Part shown: piece by piece, positions 23,082 through 32,278 of the stretch
Position numbering within the stretch: position 1 is the first letter of the stretch
How the letters are laid out: each line of letters opens with the position of its first letter
From: an uncultured Veillonellaceae bacterium
GTDB taxonomy: Bacteria; Bacillota; Negativicutes; Selenomonadales; Selenomonadaceae
Assembly: GCA_945949525.1 (NCBI GenBank)
Contig: CAMFES010000010.1
Span: forward strand, 1-34,650
Reading direction: 5' to 3'
Length of the DNA stretch: 34,650 bases
Notes under the pieces: generated by a model
The model's database searches: none
The model's input: the letters and a program-made list of their open reading frames with translations, nothing else
Told to the model about the DNA's origin: nothing
Translations under genes and position numbers: made by a program

Positions 23082-24941
23082 CTACCAAAAACTGAACCCC
23101 TTGAAAAAGCCTCCATCTCTGTTAGATACATTGCCTGCCACAGCATATCTATCCAACAGGCAATTTCTCATGACACAACTGGTCTCCGGCAGAAGTGTGC
23201 AGGCATGGCATGCCGCATAATTCAGTGAAGCATAGCCCTGATTTTTTGACTCACTGCATACCGGATCCGATGAACACCATGAGGCCTCCTGCAACATTGA
23301 GGACACAATTCTACTCATATTTTCTTGTAAAGCATTTCGCACCAAGCCCCCTAAGCTGCCATCAGCATCAGAAGACGATGTATATAACAATATACCCGCC
23401 ATATTTATATCAGAGTCAGGATAACTGCTATATATACGCTCTTTTATCGAAGCACCTGCATAGCCGCATTCCAAAGTAAGCTGCCTGATCAACAGATGGG
23501 ACAATGTATGTAACAGCACATATCTGGCTGAAAAATTTTCACAGCTTACATTGCTGTTCCGCAAATTCTCAAGCATGACATCATAATACCCGGAATTTTT
23601 ATTTTCCCACAACCTGAGTGCTTCCTCATTCATTTGGATAAATATCCCTTCCCCCAACATTTCTATAGCAGGATACCAGCCTAATGGTTTGCTACTCAGA
23701 GGTACTATATCATATTGCAAATTATAGCCTGGAAAAGCATCCATATTGTCTGTATCAGGCGGATCAGGTATCAGCCTGCGAAACCCTCGTAAAGCTAAAA
23801 TTTCCCGTAAGCGCTTTACCTGCACAACCTTGACAAAAAACGGCTGCAGACATTCCGCCACACCTGCTTCCTCAATATGAAACTGCATATCATCGTCATC
23901 TTCATAATGCCCCATGCACAGCACCTTGTATTCATCTTCATACAAGTTCTGTTCCGTATATGCTTCTGATACTTTTATACCTGCCCGGCACTTCAACTGC
24001 TTTACAACTGCCTCCAGCGTATACCTGCCACTATCCAGAAGCTGTCCAAAAATAAGTCTGGCAGCACTGGCAAAATCACTGTCTGATGCATCTGCTGACA
24101 AGCTATAAGACAGCCTGCTCCACTCCTTGTCAACCAGCTGGGCCAAATGTGTACTCCAAGGCGGTATGGTTAAGGCACTAATTGTTTGTGGAAAATACAC
24201 CCCGGTATCTCCTCTGTGCAGTCCCCGCAATTTTGCCCTGCAAGGCTCCGGATCATTGTGCTCATGCCTCAGCCCCAGCCAGGGCCGCCTGCCCTGGCAT
24301 CTATAGCCTTTCAGGGAATCCCACTTCATGCTGCCTGCCATAGAACGCATTGCTCCACAAGCTGAACATTTGATAACAATGCTATCTAATCCGCCACTTT
24401 CATCAGAAAAAGAAATCTGCAAATTACTGCCTTTCAGACCGGCAGCACATTTTGTAAAATCGCCATAATGTACCCACCAATTATATGGAAAGTCCTCGAT
24501 ATGCCCATTGACACAGGCCGCCACAAAGCGTGTCGGTATTATATTTGCATTGCACCTATTGCATTTGCGCCCCTCGTCATCCCCAAAAGCCCAAAAAGGC
24601 ATCAGCCGCTTGCACTTAGGACAAAAATGCATAACCGGAAATCTAAATGCAGGAATATCACAGTTACGCTCCACAGACCGAAAATCACCATCATCTTCCT
24701 CGCTGATATACGGCTGCCGAAATCCTTCCGTATTGAGCAGCTGCTCCAAATTCGCCTCATGCAAAACAGGGCTCTCCGAATTCCAGTAATCAGTGGCAGC
24801 AATCATCACAGAATAATCCGGCATATCAACTATTGAACCACAGCCAAAGGTAGTCACCAGCTGTGCCCGGCGCAGTTTTCCTACCACACGCTTCCTGCTT
24901 TGGACTATCCCTTTCTTTCTCGCACCAAATCTTAATGCCAT
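23082..24941 (-). CDS. drmB: DrmB, DUF1998-containing protein of DISARM-type defence
   Basis: The 619-residue protein has the DrmB pattern. It starts with RRAQLVTTFGCGSIVDMPDYS, followed by zinc-binding cysteines (FCPKCKRLM with CNRCN at about 100-135, and a CSACG pair). The DUF1998 region (about 470-610) includes LLHTLSHLLIRQL, CGYAGASIKERIY and GGLVRNAL, and ends with the cysteine cluster CHACTLLPETSCVMRNCLLDR. In DISARM, DrmA and DrmB form a complex that recognises phage DNA, including DNA with free 5' ends (known). Its RBS overlaps the end of drmA with a 2-base gap, so translation is probably coupled. It is the last gene of the operon. Confidence 0.88.
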   Translation of the reverse strand: MALRFGARKKGIVQSRKRVVGKLRRAQLVTTFGCGSIVDMPDYSVMIAATDYWNSESPVLHEANLEQLLNTEGFRQPYISEEDDGDFRSVERNCDIPAFRFPVMHFCPKCKRLMPFWAFGDDEGRKCNRCNANIIPTRFVAACVNGHIEDFPYNWWVHYGDFTKCAAGLKGSNLQISFSDESGGLDSIVIKCSACGAMRSMAGSMKWDSLKGYRCQGRRPWLGLRHEHNDPEPCRAKLRGLHRGDTGVYFPQTISALTIPPWSTHLAQLVDKEWSRLSYSLSADASDSDFASAARLIFGQLLDSGRYTLEAVVKQLKCRAGIKVSEAYTEQNLYEDEYKVLCMGHYEDDDDMQFHIEEAGVAECLQPFFVKVVQVKRLREILALRGFRRLIPDPPDTDNMDAFPGYNLQYDIVPLSSKPLGWYPAIEMLGEGIFIQMNEEALRLWENKNSGYYDVMLENLRNSNVSCENFSARYVLLHTLSHLLIRQLTLECGYAGASIKERIYSSYPDSDINMAGILLYTSSSDADGSLGGLVRNALQENMSRIVSSMLQEASWCSSDPVCSESKNQGYASLNYAACHACTLLPETSCVMRNCLLDRYAVAGNVSNRDGGFFKGFSFW

Positions 24942-24943
24942 AA

Positions 24944-27900
24944 TTACCTCCCCAGCAGGTAAATTCCTGCCTGCGCATCCACACTGCGTAAACTATTCAT
25001 GGTTCTGAACCTGTTATCTTCCATACTGGCTTGCAGCAGCTGCCTGACACTTTTATGAAAATAATCCTTATACACCAGATCTCCTACCGCCAGTTCTTCC
25101 CATTGCTCTGAAATATCAGCCAATTCCCTGTCTACAGCAGCCACCTCAGCTGGATCAATTTCCTGCACATATTCTAGTATCCACTGCCTGATATTTTCAA
25201 ACTCATTCCGTGACGAATCATAGCGACAAGCAGCTTCATTGGGCAACATGTCCTTCGCCATATACCTGCACAATGAAATATATAAAGCGTGCAACCCCCT
25301 GTCTCTGGCTCTATCCGCAAAAGGTGTCAAGCTAACAGCTTCTACATATCTGTATAGCGCACTATGATATTTCAAAAATTGCTCATAATGTGACCTGTCA
25401 CGGGACCTCCCACCATTATATACCATTGCCACCAATCCCGGATTATCCCTGCCTACGCGACTAGTAGCCTGGATATATTCCGCATTGGTTTTGGGCTGCC
25501 CAGCTACAATCATCGCTCCCAGCCTGCCTACATCAACACCAACGGAGATCATGTTGGATGCCAGCACAAAATCAAATACATCCTTATGCTTTCCCTGCCG
25601 ATAAGCACGTTTCAAGCGATCCTGAATAATGGTAGTAATATCTTCATTGTTCATGCGGCTGGTTAATTCAATCAAATTGTCATAAGGCACAGTTGTATCT
25701 ACATTTTCTGCAATATGGACAAACTTGGTTTTAGCTAAATAGAGGAACCTGCTTTGCACATCGTCCAAAATCTGCGTACTCGTGCCACCCAACTCTCGCA
25801 AACTGTTAAAATATCCTACCAACGTCCAAAAATTATCCACAACAGCATCGGAAAAACCGCTGGCAGCCAAGTACCGCGAGGCAAATAGCAAGGCTGCATT
25901 AGTACGAATCAAAGTAGTGGTAGCAGTTGTACCCACCCCCATCACACCATAGTACATTCTCGCCGGCTTATCGGCCTCAGTTGCCTCAACTGCAAAATAA
26001 GCATCCTTAGCAGATATTCCCTGAGGAGGAAACTGTGTATATTCCCTGCCATAAAGCGCCATAATCTGTTTACCGGCATTCCTTATGGTAGCTGTAGAAG
26101 CAATAACTTTCGCCGGTATTCCGTTGCACTCGCACAATTTTGTAATGACCGCTTCATAGATACCGGCCATAGTGCCAAGGGGCCCCGAAATCAGATGCAA
26201 TTCATCCTGAATAATCAGCTCCGGTGGCTTTTTCCCCCGTCCGATACCAAATAAATTGGCAGGTTTATCACTTAAAGGGATTTGGGCAAACTTGTCCACT
26301 GTTGCCACAACAAAATCAGGCAGATACCTGTATATAGCTTCATCCACAATATGCAGTGGCAGGCCGTTTGCATTTTTGCTAAACTCGCAGTCCTCCCCTG
26401 TACAGGAAATAATCATTCTCTGCCGCTCCATATCCACTGCATAATTATTTACGGTTAACTTCCTGCCACACCAAGGGCATACCTTAATCTGACACGGGTT
26501 AGCAATATCCGTACCTGCAAAATCGCCCTGCTTTTGCTTCTTTATTACAGAACTTGCTTCCTCAATACGATTGGGCGTCAATTTGCCACCTACCCACAGG
26601 CCAATGGAAATTTCCTCGCCGCCCAGCTTATATTTTTGCCGTAGCAGTTCACAAGCGCAAATCAGCATACTGGCCCGTTCAAACTGCTGCAAAGTCAAAA
26701 GCCGCAAGGTGTACCGCATCAATACCGTTACACCATTTTCCTGGCAATTTCTTAAACGACGCAAAAAAATGACAAAAGCAGTTATGCCCAGATAAGCTTC
26801 CGTTTTGCCGCCGCCTGTAGGAAACCATAACAAATCAACCATTTTACGAGCCACACCCTCAGGCTGTATAAAAGATGACAGCTCATGCAAAATAAATGCC
26901 AGCTGAAAAGGGTACCAGTTTATGCTCTGTCCCTCAACACTTCGTCCCGCCTTGATTAGTGTACGTTGCCGCTGCATGAGCATAGCTTCGTTTGCCCATT
27001 GGAATGCCTGCATAGCCTTGTTATCCCCACGGACACTGTTCCTGAGCAGAGTTACTGCCTCCATCATTCGCCTTTCAGCAGCACGGCATTTGGCAATATT
27101 ATTTTCCGCTGTTTCCAGATACTCCTGCTTCAAGGAAACTACACATTCCTGCAGTCCATCTATCCACATCTGGTAAGCATTGATAAATCCTTCTAACTTT
27201 GCCAATACCTCATCCGGCTGTTCATAGGCCAGAAACTGCATGGATAAAACCCGGCTATCCTTGATGCTGGCTGCCATCATCTGATGCAGGTTATAGGACG
27301 GCAGCCATTCAGAACTTACCCAGGCCGGTTCAGGCTGCTCCCTGTCCCAAACAGTTGCACAGCCATGCCCCTGGGCATAGCAACGAATATCATCATACAG
27401 CATAGCCAATTCCTTGACCTCCCTGTCACAAGAAATATTTTCCTGGCAATTAACATCCTCAAAAATACAACTGTTATCTGCAGAAGCAATTTTAAGAGAT
27501 GTCTGAAAAGCGCACAGAGCTGATTTGCCACCTACGTCATCATATCCCTTGCTGACATTGGCATTATACAAGACAGCCGTGATAAGGCGTGCCCCGGAGG
27601 ACAATACGTCATGGGTGTACAGCTGCAGCCGCAATCCATGCTCCAAAGAGAAAAATTCAACCTTCCGGACCGTAGCAATATTTACCTGCTGACAATAGCT
27701 ATAAGGCTGACGCTGCCAAAAGTCCAGCTGCTTTTTCGACTCATTGGTATACTTGGAAATATCTACTCCTGCCTGTGCAGCTTCAGAAGCAGTTATTGGT
27801 TTATAAAAAGCGTAACTTCCTTGTACCACTATCTCCTTAACCCCCGGCTTCAGCAGGCAGGTCACGCCAAAAGAAGCAGGATTGCGCTGATTGCTCAACG

Positions 27901-28123
27901 AAATGGAAGCATCGTACATATCCGCCTCATTTTCCATGATCGAGGCATTCGCCAAATTCAAGGCTTTTTCGCTATCCTGCTGCGGGTATAGCTTGCCCAT
28001 AATATAATACTGGCCGGGAAGCTCTGTCAAAATTTCCCGCTCATCCACCGGTCCCACAAAATCCTTGTACAATAACTCCCCAATAATATTTCTGGCCTCA
28101 TAAAATTCATCATACTTTCCCAT
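24944..28123 (-). CDS. drmA: DrmA, SF2-type helicase of DISARM-type defence
   Basis: The 1059-residue protein is a helicase with Walker A at about residue 430 (WFPTGGGKTEAYLG), a DELH box at about 636 (IIQDELHLISGPLG), motif III STAT at about 674, and a C-terminal helicase domain with NMISVGVDVGRLG, then QATSRVGRDNPG (~890). A zinc-like pair of cysteine motifs (CPWCGRKL and CTGEDC) lies between Walker A and DELH. The DrmB partner directly downstream identifies it as DrmA rather than a generic DEAD/H helicase. The RBS is AAGGTG. In known DISARM, DrmAB moves on DNA and loads the defence complex; here the partners differ. Confidence 0.88.
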   Translation of the reverse strand: MGKYDEFYEARNIIGELLYKDFVGPVDEREILTELPGQYYIMGKLYPQQDSEKALNLANASIMENEADMYDASISLSNQRNPASFGVTCLLKPGVKEIVVQGSYAFYKPITASEAAQAGVDISKYTNESKKQLDFWQRQPYSYCQQVNIATVRKVEFFSLEHGLRLQLYTHDVLSSGARLITAVLYNANVSKGYDDVGGKSALCAFQTSLKIASADNSCIFEDVNCQENISCDREVKELAMLYDDIRCYAQGHGCATVWDREQPEPAWVSSEWLPSYNLHQMMAASIKDSRVLSMQFLAYEQPDEVLAKLEGFINAYQMWIDGLQECVVSLKQEYLETAENNIAKCRAAERRMMEAVTLLRNSVRGDNKAMQAFQWANEAMLMQRQRTLIKAGRSVEGQSINWYPFQLAFILHELSSFIQPEGVARKMVDLLWFPTGGGKTEAYLGITAFVIFLRRLRNCQENGVTVLMRYTLRLLTLQQFERASMLICACELLRQKYKLGGEEISIGLWVGGKLTPNRIEEASSVIKKQKQGDFAGTDIANPCQIKVCPWCGRKLTVNNYAVDMERQRMIISCTGEDCEFSKNANGLPLHIVDEAIYRYLPDFVVATVDKFAQIPLSDKPANLFGIGRGKKPPELIIQDELHLISGPLGTMAGIYEAVITKLCECNGIPAKVIASTATIRNAGKQIMALYGREYTQFPPQGISAKDAYFAVEATEADKPARMYYGVMGVGTTATTTLIRTNAALLFASRYLAASGFSDAVVDNFWTLVGYFNSLRELGGTSTQILDDVQSRFLYLAKTKFVHIAENVDTTVPYDNLIELTSRMNNEDITTIIQDRLKRAYRQGKHKDVFDFVLASNMISVGVDVGRLGAMIVAGQPKTNAEYIQATSRVGRDNPGLVAMVYNGGRSRDRSHYEQFLKYHSALYRYVEAVSLTPFADRARDRGLHALYISLCRYMAKDMLPNEAACRYDSSRNEFENIRQWILEYVQEIDPAEVAAVDRELADISEQWEELAVGDLVYKDYFHKSVRQLLQASMEDNRFRTMNSLRSVDAQAGIYLLGR

Positions 28124-28132
28124 ATTATCACC

Positions 28133-30802
28133 TTAATAAGAATTCTTGCTGCCATAAGCAAAACCACAAATGGAAAATCCCTGCCACATGGCTAATTCAC
28201 CAAAATGTTTAGCTTCTGGCAAATCATCTGCATCAACGGCAATACAGGTCTTTAGGCTGTCTACAAACACATTGCTAAAAACATCAGGATAATACTTAAA
28301 CTTTATCGGATTATTGTTGTGCCAAATTCTATGAAAAGCATTATCCAGGCTCTCCGCAAATTTTTTGCCTGTATAACCTATAATGACATCTGTATATATA
28401 GGACAAATTTTATATACGACATAATTAGCAGTACCTTCCGGGCAACGATATAATTCCAGTTCCTCACCTGGCTCCAGCTTATCCTGTATATAATCCTGCG
28501 CCTCTGCGTTTTGCGCAAAATAAATATCATCAATATCTTCCGGCAAACCTATTTCAATATGAGTCAATGTCTTTAAATTCCAATTTTTTTTCTGAGATTG
28601 TGCACGATAGCAACGCCTGCCCTCATCCGGTGAAATATAAATATATTCCTTATCCAGGCTGACGCGGGCAAGCTGCTTTCTAGCCCTTGTCAAAGCAACA
28701 TACCACACCTTATTTTCCAAGGACGGCTGCTGAGACTTAAAATAATCATCCTGGTCATCCATTCCCATCTGTACATCCCTGGCCAGGAAAACTGAATCAA
28801 ATTCCTGCCCCTTGGCCCGATGAATATTGCTGACTGTAATGGCCGCCTTTTCTTCGTCCGGCTCCCTGAACAATAGCGCATCCTTGGCATTGGTCAGCAA
28901 TCCCCGTAAAATATCCTCGATATAATACGGCGGATTTACATCTTCACGATAAACGCTCAGCAGAGCCTGCCAAAAAACTCTATAGCTATACGCACTGCCA
29001 TAGTAAATGCCCTCATATATTTCTGCAAATTCAGCTTCCGTTATTACATCCCCATCCACTTCTTGCAGAATAAAACCAATCCAACTGGCCAAATCATGAT
29101 TATAGGCAGCTTTTTGCAGATTGTGCTTTACATCAAGATTTCTGAGCCAGGAAGATATTTGCAGTGCCTGGCTATTGGTTCGAGTCAATATGCCCAAAGT
29201 TCCGCCTTGCATATAGCTATCAAAATCATCTTGTTGGGCAGTCTTTAAATTTATTACATCCAATGGCAACTTAGCCAAAATGCTGTCCAATGCTTCTTCC
29301 ATCACCAGCTTATCATCAGCTAAAATAGCTTTTCGATATGGCGCAATTAAATCTGCCAAGGATGCCTCCTGACGACAATTCCTGGTAAAGGAAAAATAAT
29401 TTGCCGCAGGAAAATATGTGAACAACTTATGATAAAACTCTACAGAAGGCATTACAGCCTTGTCCTGGTCAGCCTGATAATCATACAGTGACTGGCAGGC
29501 ATCCCCCAGCAGAGTAAAGCCACACGTCTCCGGTAGCCCTTTAAGAATAGACAATACCAGTTCTGCTCTGACACCAACCAAATCCTGAACCTCATCAACA
29601 ATAATATGTTTGTATTGCTCCAATAAATCCTGATGCTTGTTAAATAATTCTACAGCCAGGCTAATCCTCGTATTGTAATTCAGCTGCCCCAGGACAAAAT
29701 TCGCCGGAAAATCAGCTGCATAGTCTTCCGCATCCTGCAAAACAGCCAGCATATAGGTCACAAAAGAATCAAATGTCCTCACCTCTATTTCACGCCAATT
29801 ATCTGGCAATGCCTCAGCAACATCCAGCAGACGCTCCCTCACTGTTGCCACAGCAGAACGGGAAAAACACAAAACCAGAATTTCACCTGCATCGGCCTGT
29901 TGCTCCACCAACAGCTGCTTCATGCGTTCAATCAATGTCCAAGTTTTACCTGTTCCAGGACCGGCATTGATGATGGTACGCTCCGTCACAGACAGATTAA
30001 TAACCTCTGACTGCTCCACTTCCTTAAATGCATTAAAATCCATTTTCCTGGTAGCAGCTACAGGCTCTGCTTTACTCTCTGACAAAGCAGCAGCCTTCAC
30101 CACAACCGCCTCAGGCTCTGCCTGCACTGCCTGAGCAGCCTGAACTGCTTCCTCTGCCAGCTTGCGCCGCCTGCTTCTACGCCTGCGATGTGCCTGCTCC
30201 GGTTCAGCAGGCTGCGTAGCAGTAACATGTTTTTCCTCGTCAGGTGGTGCAACCGACTCGCCAGGAAGCTGACTTTCCTCAGCAGGCAATACATTCATAT
30301 CAATTGCCGCCTCTGCTGGCTCCATGCTGACAACTTCTGTTGCCGGAGGGATAGCCAACATGTTTGCTGCATCAACTATGCCAGTTTTACTCTGCCCAGC
30401 TTGCTCCATATTATGCCATATAGCCTCAAATCGCGCCGCCTCCGCAGCCTGTTCCTTATTTGCAGCCACAGCTTCCAATTCAGCAGGCTGATAATCCGGA
30501 CGGCACTTGGCAAAATATTGGCAGGACACATTAATGCACCGGCACACCAGCTTATCGCCAATCGTCCCAAAGGGATAATCGCCTTTTATGGCATACAGAC
30601 ATCTGCGCGTAAATTTTTCGTACTCCTGCTGCTGCAGAGCATTGACAAAATTGATGCCATGTTCTTTCAGCAAATTCAAGGCCAGCGGATCATGGACACT
30701 GGCCAGAAAATGCCTGTCTTTATCGTAGGAATATGTTTTGTCATCAATGACCACTTGTAAATTGCTTTTAAAGCCTATGCAGGTATTGCTAATATCTGTC
30801 AT
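28133..30802 (-). CDS. UvrD/Rep-like SF1 helicase with N-terminal cysteine cluster
   Basis: The 889-residue protein has SF1 helicase motifs. Motif I is GPGTGKTWTLIERM (~282), motif II is IIVDEVQDL (~404), then GDACQSLYDYQ, FTRNCRQ, the RAKGQEFDSVFL segment (~664) and VWYVALTRARKQL (~702). The N-terminus (1-110) carries C87-x-C89-x4-C94-x5-C100, possibly a zinc or Fe-S site. It is followed by an Ala/Glu-rich linker (~105-260) with a basic patch RRRRSRRRK. The C-terminal ~150 residues match nothing I recognise. The gene is 9 bases before drmA and 19 after the Hsp70-like gene, so it belongs to the operon. Such a helicase is not part of canonical DISARM. Confidence 0.85.
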   Translation of the reverse strand: MTDISNTCIGFKSNLQVVIDDKTYSYDKDRHFLASVHDPLALNLLKEHGINFVNALQQQEYEKFTRRCLYAIKGDYPFGTIGDKLVCRCINVSCQYFAKCRPDYQPAELEAVAANKEQAAEAARFEAIWHNMEQAGQSKTGIVDAANMLAIPPATEVVSMEPAEAAIDMNVLPAEESQLPGESVAPPDEEKHVTATQPAEPEQAHRRRRSRRRKLAEEAVQAAQAVQAEPEAVVVKAAALSESKAEPVAATRKMDFNAFKEVEQSEVINLSVTERTIINAGPGTGKTWTLIERMKQLLVEQQADAGEILVLCFSRSAVATVRERLLDVAEALPDNWREIEVRTFDSFVTYMLAVLQDAEDYAADFPANFVLGQLNYNTRISLAVELFNKHQDLLEQYKHIIVDEVQDLVGVRAELVLSILKGLPETCGFTLLGDACQSLYDYQADQDKAVMPSVEFYHKLFTYFPAANYFSFTRNCRQEASLADLIAPYRKAILADDKLVMEEALDSILAKLPLDVINLKTAQQDDFDSYMQGGTLGILTRTNSQALQISSWLRNLDVKHNLQKAAYNHDLASWIGFILQEVDGDVITEAEFAEIYEGIYYGSAYSYRVFWQALLSVYREDVNPPYYIEDILRGLLTNAKDALLFREPDEEKAAITVSNIHRAKGQEFDSVFLARDVQMGMDDQDDYFKSQQPSLENKVWYVALTRARKQLARVSLDKEYIYISPDEGRRCYRAQSQKKNWNLKTLTHIEIGLPEDIDDIYFAQNAEAQDYIQDKLEPGEELELYRCPEGTANYVVYKICPIYTDVIIGYTGKKFAESLDNAFHRIWHNNNPIKFKYYPDVFSNVFVDSLKTCIAVDADDLPEAKHFGELAMWQGFSICGFAYGSKNSY

Positions 30803-30821
30803 TGCACGCCGTCACCCACTT

Positions 30822-32273
30822 CTATTTCAACTTGTAGTAAAATTTCAAACCGGCATATTCCCACACCCGTTGAAATTCATCCGCACGCATGGTACTCCTG
30901 ACCAGCACCCGAAATACCCTGTTCTCATCCACTAATGCTTTTACAATGACCTTTTCCTGCAAAAACTTGTACAGTGGCAAATCAATGGAGCGGTATTTGT
31001 CCAAAGAACTGTCTATATCCTGACTGCCGCTAAAAACAAATCTGGCACTACTATCAGGATCTACGATACCAAAGTTGTATTCCTTGTGCCAGTTTTGCAA
31101 ATTGACATCAGTTCCCAGAAGCTCAAAAGGAGTGTTATCTGAGAGCAGCATAGTTACCTGCTGGTTAGAATAATATCCGCCTGGATTTCTTGCCAGCATG
31201 GCTGCCCCTTCCCCCACATTCCACATAGTTTCTTCCGGGTAATACAGCTTGTCTCCATAGATTTTTTCAATTTCTTCCTGGAGAGGGCGCAAATTGCTGC
31301 TGCCACCTACCATCAAAATCCTGTCAATATTAGCTGCTCCCAGCCCTGACTGGCTGATGGTCTGCTGCAGGCAGTCAATAGCCGCCGTAACAAAGGGCTC
31401 CACAATATCCCTGAACCAGTCATACTCCAGAATTTCACGACAGACACCATATTCCCCGTATTTATTGATGTTAAAACGCACTGTATCTGAGTCACTCAGA
31501 GCCCGTTTTGCCTTTTCCGACCGTACCCGCATCACATCCTGCGCCATTGGCGGCATAGCGTCAAAAGCAATTTCCTTGCCCTTGGTACGGGCAATTTTCC
31601 GATGCATTCTGAGGGCAATCTGGCGATCAATTTCATCTCCTGCCTTTTCCATGCCGCCTGTAGCCAGCTCAGCTACCCGCCCCTTCTCATGCCGCAGCAC
31701 GGAAATGTCCAAGGTACCACCGCCCCAGTCAAAGACAACTACATTGGTCGCACTTTTTAAACTATGATAGTTAGCAAAAAAGGCTGCCGTAGATTCGCTG
31801 ACCATGGTATCAATGATAATACCGGCTCTTTGCGCCGCTTCCCGCAATTTAGTCCTTTTCGCCGAACTAAAGCCGATGGGAATGGCCACCGTAGCATGTT
31901 TTAATTCCACCTTATTGCGCCCCGTGACATTATCCTTCAATGTTTTAAAAATTTCTGCTGCAATATCAACCGCATTCCATTCCCTGCCACCAATCTGCCA
32001 GATAGCATCACTATCCAAAATCGTCTTAATAGAGGATATATACTCACATGACTCGCTCAGCTCCATCTGCCTTGCCCAAGCATCACGGCCAGTAAAAACC
32101 TCACCTGTTTTCCTGTCAATAGCCACAACGGAAGGAATTGGCAACCCTTCTTCATCACCATATTTAACAATCTTGGATATACCTTTTAACTTATTTATTC
32201 CTACAACTGCGCTGCTGGTTGTACCAAAGTCAATGCCAAAATATGACTCAAACTCTCTGCCCACTCTCTCCAC
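30822..32273 (-). CDS. Hsp70/DnaK-like ATPase (short C-terminus)
   Basis: The 483-residue protein has the Hsp70 nucleotide-binding domain: phosphate-1 FGIDFGTTSSAVVG near the start, phosphate-2 VVVFDWGGGTLDISVL (~180), and adenosine motif ILMVGGSSNLRPLQEEI (~330). The C-terminal part after ~370 is short (about 110 residues) and unlike the DnaK substrate-binding and lid domains. It is a specialised Hsp70-like protein, not housekeeping dnaK. The start is a GTG; an alternative GTG at 32264 is better placed behind GAGGTGGAG. It follows the coiled-coil gene after 5-14 bases and is tightly linked to it. Confidence 0.87.
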   Translation of the reverse strand: MERVGREFESYFGIDFGTTSSAVVGINKLKGISKIVKYGDEEGLPIPSVVAIDRKTGEVFTGRDAWARQMELSESCEYISSIKTILDSDAIWQIGGREWNAVDIAAEIFKTLKDNVTGRNKVELKHATVAIPIGFSSAKRTKLREAAQRAGIIIDTMVSESTAAFFANYHSLKSATNVVVFDWGGGTLDISVLRHEKGRVAELATGGMEKAGDEIDRQIALRMHRKIARTKGKEIAFDAMPPMAQDVMRVRSEKAKRALSDSDTVRFNINKYGEYGVCREILEYDWFRDIVEPFVTAAIDCLQQTISQSGLGAANIDRILMVGGSSNLRPLQEEIEKIYGDKLYYPEETMWNVGEGAAMLARNPGGYYSNQQVTMLLSDNTPFELLGTDVNLQNWHKEYNFGIVDPDSSARFVFSGSQDIDSSLDKYRSIDLPLYKFLQEKVIVKALVDENRVFRVLVRSTMRADEFQRVWEYAGLKFYYKLK

Positions 32274-32278
32274 CTCAA

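Noticed and set aside
23082-28123. Canonical class 1 or class 2 DISARM
   Set aside because: Only drmA and drmB are present. No methyltransferase, DrmC, DrmD or DrmE is seen in the operon or anywhere in the window.
30822-32273. Housekeeping DnaK
   Set aside because: Too short at the C-terminus, without the DnaK substrate-binding and lid domains, and not next to grpE or dnaJ.
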